Under the pieces are notes generated by a model that saw nothing but the letters and a program-made list of their open reading frames with translations, was not told the origin of the DNA and did not search any database. 5,152 nt of DNA, taken from an uncultured Phycisphaerales bacterium. GTDB taxonomy: Bacteria > Planctomycetota > Phycisphaerae > Sedimentisphaerales > Anaerobacaceae. Position 1 is the stretch's first letter. Each line of letters begins with the position of its first letter. Both the position numbers and the translations under genes were made by a program. The stretch is from positions 1 to 5,152 of the forward strand of contig CALEZT010000295.1 in the NCBI GenBank assembly GCA_937927975.1, written 5' to 3'. This document shows positions 5,067 through 5,152 of this stretch, piece by piece.

Positions 5067-5084
5067 GATTGGTTCCATCCAATC
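5067..5084. promoter_or_regulatory. GATTGG/CCAATC inverted repeat in leader
   Basis: GATTGG (5067-5072) and CCAATC (5079-5084) form a perfect 6-bp stem around TTCCAT, adjacent to the 12-bp palindrome. It may be a second operator half or a leader hairpin for the gene at 5105. Confidence 0.35.
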
Positions 5085-5104
5085 GATCAGGAATACGCGG
5101 AACA

Positions 5105-5152
5105 TGTCAAAACCCGAAATCTCCTTCAAAGTAGGCGCCGTCAGGGCCTGTG
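5105..5152 (+). CDS. Start of an unidentified gene, 3'-truncated
   Basis: An ATG at 5105 opens 16 codons (MSKPEISFKVGAVRAC) and runs off the window. An SD-like AGGAA at 5090-5094 sits 10 nt upstream. The pattern of a Pro-Glu/Lys start followed by F-K-V-G-A-V-R is reminiscent, from memory, of small uncharacterised proteins beginning KP..KF+.G.V, but 16 residues cannot settle this. The two palindromes just upstream support a real regulated start. Confidence 0.5.

Larger units (their letters stand above)
4440..5104. other. Probable non-coding, repeat-bearing region
   Basis: These 665 bp contain long open frames on both strands (4450-5037 plus; 4448-4891 minus). Both have poor composition, no ribosome binding site and no recognisable domains. 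The minus frame includes HGGTKARR, a peptide typical of translated intergenic repeats. The region also holds GAAATAC tandem repeats, a GGTCGC/GCGACC hairpin (4977-4982/4990-4995) and palindromes before the next gene. Confidence 0.55.

Noticed and set aside
51..5152. tRNA, rRNA or CRISPR array
   Set aside because: No cloverleaf-like segment, rRNA-like sequence or regularly spaced direct repeats of CRISPR length were seen.

Overview
This 5,152-bp window looks like an accessory, defence-island-type region from a bacterium of moderately high GC content, probably an environmental or metagenome-assembled contig. The lineage cannot be named from what is visible. The first 50 bases are not biological: they match the Illumina TruSeq/P5 universal adapter with one mismatch. 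The real contig therefore begins at about base 51, and the first gene is cut there.

Region 1 (51-1610, minus strand) is a compact bacterial ubiquitin-like pathway in two overlapping genes. The upstream gene encodes two tandem ubiquitin-like domains fused to an E2-like domain. The downstream gene encodes a JAB/JAMM deubiquitinase-type protease fused to a ThiF/E1-like adenylating domain, truncated at the adapter. This belongs with the polyubiquitin-type operons predicted by comparative genomics (Iyer, Burroughs, Aravind and colleagues). It is related in parts to the experimentally studied antiphage Bil and Bub systems.

Region 2 (1611-1743) is a highly structured divergent control region. By eye it has a near-consensus sigma70-type promoter at each end, each pointing inward past the other. 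Two copies of a 12-bp operator-like site lie 70 bp apart, each at the core of one promoter. A central dyad followed by six T on the minus strand resembles an attenuator at the very start of the ubiquitin-operon transcript.

Region 3 (1744-2940, plus strand) encodes an XRE-family repressor and an ImmA/IrrE-family metalloprotease, 3 bp apart. The likely logic, by analogy with ImmR/ImmA of ICEBs1, is that the repressor holds both promoters down and the protease relieves repression when a signal arrives. That would make the ubiquitin-like system inducible.

Region 4 (2941-3556) has no convincing gene. It holds a short frame overlapping the immA stop, a broken minus-strand frame, a strong hairpin and a 45-codon frame with a good ribosome binding site. 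Region 5 (3557-4327, minus strand) is a tyrosine recombinase reduced to its catalytic domain, with all catalytic residues recognisable. Inverted AAGGCTT-type repeats lie just upstream and could be its recombination site. Region 6 (4440-5104) appears non-coding, with short GAAATAC tandem repeats and palindromes. A new gene starts at 5105 and runs off the end. Together this fits a mobile or formerly mobile defence module: recombinase, inducible regulator pair and a ubiquitin-like effector pathway.
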